64,000 bases of DNA, taken from the NCBI GenBank assembly GCA_030614915.1, contig JAUXAG010000005.1:1-64000 (forward strand). Reading direction: 5' to 3'. Position numbers and translations under genes: made by a program. The notes under the pieces were generated by a model. That model was not told the DNA's origin and did not search any database. It saw only the letters and a program-made list of their open reading frames with translations. Below, in pieces: positions 62,890 to 64,000 of the stretch (positions are counted from its first letter, which is position 1; the number at the start of each line of letters is the position of its first letter). The DNA comes from Actinomycetes bacterium. GTDB lineage: Bacteria; Planctomycetota; Phycisphaerae; JAACET01.

Positions 62890-64000
62890 ATGGCTTTGAC
62901 AGGACTGGCAATATTCAAGCATTTGCCCAAGACCAACTGCAAGGAGTGCGGCTTTCCGACCTGTTTGGCTTTTGCGATGAAAGTAGCAGCCGGGCAGGAG
63001 GGTCTGGATTCGTGCCCCACGATGACCGACGAGGCCCGGGCGGCGTTGAGCGCGGCCAGCGCCCCGCCGCAACGGCTGGTCAAAATCGTCGGTCCCAAAA
63101 GCGAAGTAGCCGTTGGTCAGGAAACAGTGATGTTCCGTCATGACGAGACCTTTCACAATCCGACGGGCGTGGCTATCCAGGTTTCCGATGCACTTGGCGA
63201 CGAGGAAATCAAGGCCCGCTGCCAGGCGATTAAGGCTCTGACTTTTCACCGGGTGGGTACGGATATCAGCGTGGACCTGGCGGCGGTGAAGAACGATTCG
63301 TCCGATGCGGCCAAGTTCGCTTCGGTGGCCAAGACCGTCAGCGAGCAGACCGAATTGCCGCTGCTGCTGATCAGCGCCGATGCCGCAGCCCTCAAGCAAG
63401 CTGCCCAGGGCTTGGGCGACGGGGTCAAGCCTCTCTTGGTTCCCAGCAACGGAGCCCTGGAAGGTGCGGCGGAGCTGGCCAAGACGGGCAAGTATCCGCT
63501 GTGCGTGACCGACGGCAACCTTGAGGCCTTGGCGGGCGTGAGCGAAAAACTCAGCCCCGACGTGCCGGACCTGGTGATTTCTCCGGGCGAGCAGGCGAGT
63601 CCCAAGGTAATCGAATTCCTGACCACCGCCCGTCGGGCAGCGTTGAAAAAGAAATACCGCCCGCTGGGTTTTCCGGCTTTGGCGTATGCAACGGAGTCGG
63701 ACCCGGCCAAGGCAGCTATCCGGGCCAGCTCCTATGTGAGCAGGTACGCGGGTATCGTGGTGCTTGATACGATCGAGCCTTGGGCGGTGGTGGCGGTGCT
63801 GACCACGAGGCAGAATCTTTACACCGATCCGCGAAAGCCAGTCCAGGTGGAGCCCAAACTCTACGAGATCAGCAGCCCCAGCGACAGCGATCCACTGTTG
63901 ATAACTACTAACTTTTCGCTGAGCTACTACAGCGTGGAAGGTGAGCTGACCGCGGCGAGGCTGCCGGCGAGGATTCTGGCGGTGGATACGGAAGGCACGT
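62890..64000 (+). CDS. acsC: Corrinoid iron-sulfur protein large subunit (CODH/ACS gamma), cut by window edge
   Basis: The first 370 codons of AcsC, the subunit that, with AcsD, carries the methyl group on a corrinoid from methyl-tetrahydrofolate to ACS. The N-terminal 4Fe-4S motif is CKECGFPTCLAFAMKV ... DSCP (about residues 18-40). It is followed by the TIM-barrel part (DSSDAAKFASVAKTVSEQTELPLLLIS, PLCVTDGNLEALAGVSEKL, PLGFPALAYATESDP). The start is the ATG at 62890, just after GGAGGATTGTT. The corrinoid-binding C-terminal region lies beyond the edge. Confidence 0.95.
   Translation, partial: MALTGLAIFKHLPKTNCKECGFPTCLAFAMKVAAGQEGLDSCPTMTDEARAALSAASAPPQRLVKIVGPKSEVAVGQETVMFRHDETFHNPTGVAIQVSDALGDEEIKARCQAIKALTFHRVGTDISVDLAAVKNDSSDAAKFASVAKTVSEQTELPLLLISADAAALKQAAQGLGDGVKPLLVPSNGALEGAAELAKTGKYPLCVTDGNLEALAGVSEKLSPDVPDLVISPGEQASPKVIEFLTTARRAALKKKYRPLGFPALAYATESDPAKAAIRASSYVSRYAGIVVLDTIEPWAVVAVLTTRQNLYTDPRKPVQVEPKLYEISSPSDSDPLLITTNFSLSYYSVEGELTAARLPARILAVDTEGT

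Overview
The window looks like chromosomal DNA of an anaerobic, diderm (Gram-negative type) bacterium using the Wood-Ljungdahl pathway, most plausibly a planctomycete of the Phycisphaerae type. The direct evidence is a CODH/acetyl-CoA synthase operon, a B12-dependent ribonucleotide reductase, a nine-gene V-type ATPase operon, an ExbB-ExbD-ExbD-TPR module, many lipoprotein or TPR proteins, and moderately high G+C with AT-rich islands. The phylum is an inference from gene style; no rRNA, tRNA or marker protein here fixes it. I saw no tRNA, rRNA, CRISPR array, transposase or integrase.

Layout. 1-3067 (minus): a DNA methyltransferase that runs off the left edge, an M29 aminopeptidase and a sugar-nucleotide epimerase. 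3311-7438 (plus): a YlbF-family protein, then nrdJ behind a long structured leader. 7567-9273 (minus): an AT-richer three-gene cassette of two unknown proteins plus a HEPN-like protein. 9572-20766 (mostly plus): cell-envelope and housekeeping genes (PBP4 carboxypeptidase, rnpA, a sulfatase-fold enzyme, yidD, folP, TPR lipoprotein), an inserted SGNH hydrolase, a small TPR/CheW pair, a metallopeptidase-like protein, a propeller-like protein and a DUF2085 protein. 20763-30444 (minus): a V-ATPase operon in the order H/G-I-K-E-C-F-A-B-D followed by a TrkA-C membrane protein; its K subunit carries the sodium-binding residues. 30748-32589 (minus): nitroreductase and metY. 32856-38997 (plus): a DUF488 gene pair, glycyl-tRNA synthetase, a cyclophilin-like protein and two coupled alpha/beta hydrolases. 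39096-45413 (minus): HTH regulator and membrane protein, PIG-L deacetylase, lysA, a MATE exporter and a CPBP protease. 45630-49915 (plus): ExbB-ExbD-ExbD-TPR. 49937-54256 (minus): a small membrane protein, then a regulatory operon cooC - receiver - histidine kinase - NtrC-type activator. 54680 to the right edge (plus): cooS - four-cluster ferredoxin - NuoE-like - NuoF-like - NuoG-like - acsB - acsC.

How it fits together. The right end is the most interesting part. The CODH/ACS operon has a near-consensus sigma-54 promoter (54562-54578), and the divergent operon encodes a sigma-54 activator, a soluble PAS kinase, a stand-alone receiver and the CODH maturation ATPase CooC. This suggests an enhancer-dependent two-component switch for the carbonyl branch, instead of the CooA or RcoM regulators known elsewhere. 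A flavin/Fe-S diaphorase (NuoE/F/G-like, without a hydrogenase H-cluster) sits inside the operon between cooS and acsB, so electrons from CO or reduced ferredoxin may pass to NAD(P), or the reverse. The V-ATPase with sodium ligands would link energy conservation to a sodium gradient. The other lower-GC cassettes (HEPN trio, DUF488 pair, SGNH gene, two homologous small membrane proteins) look like accessory DNA.
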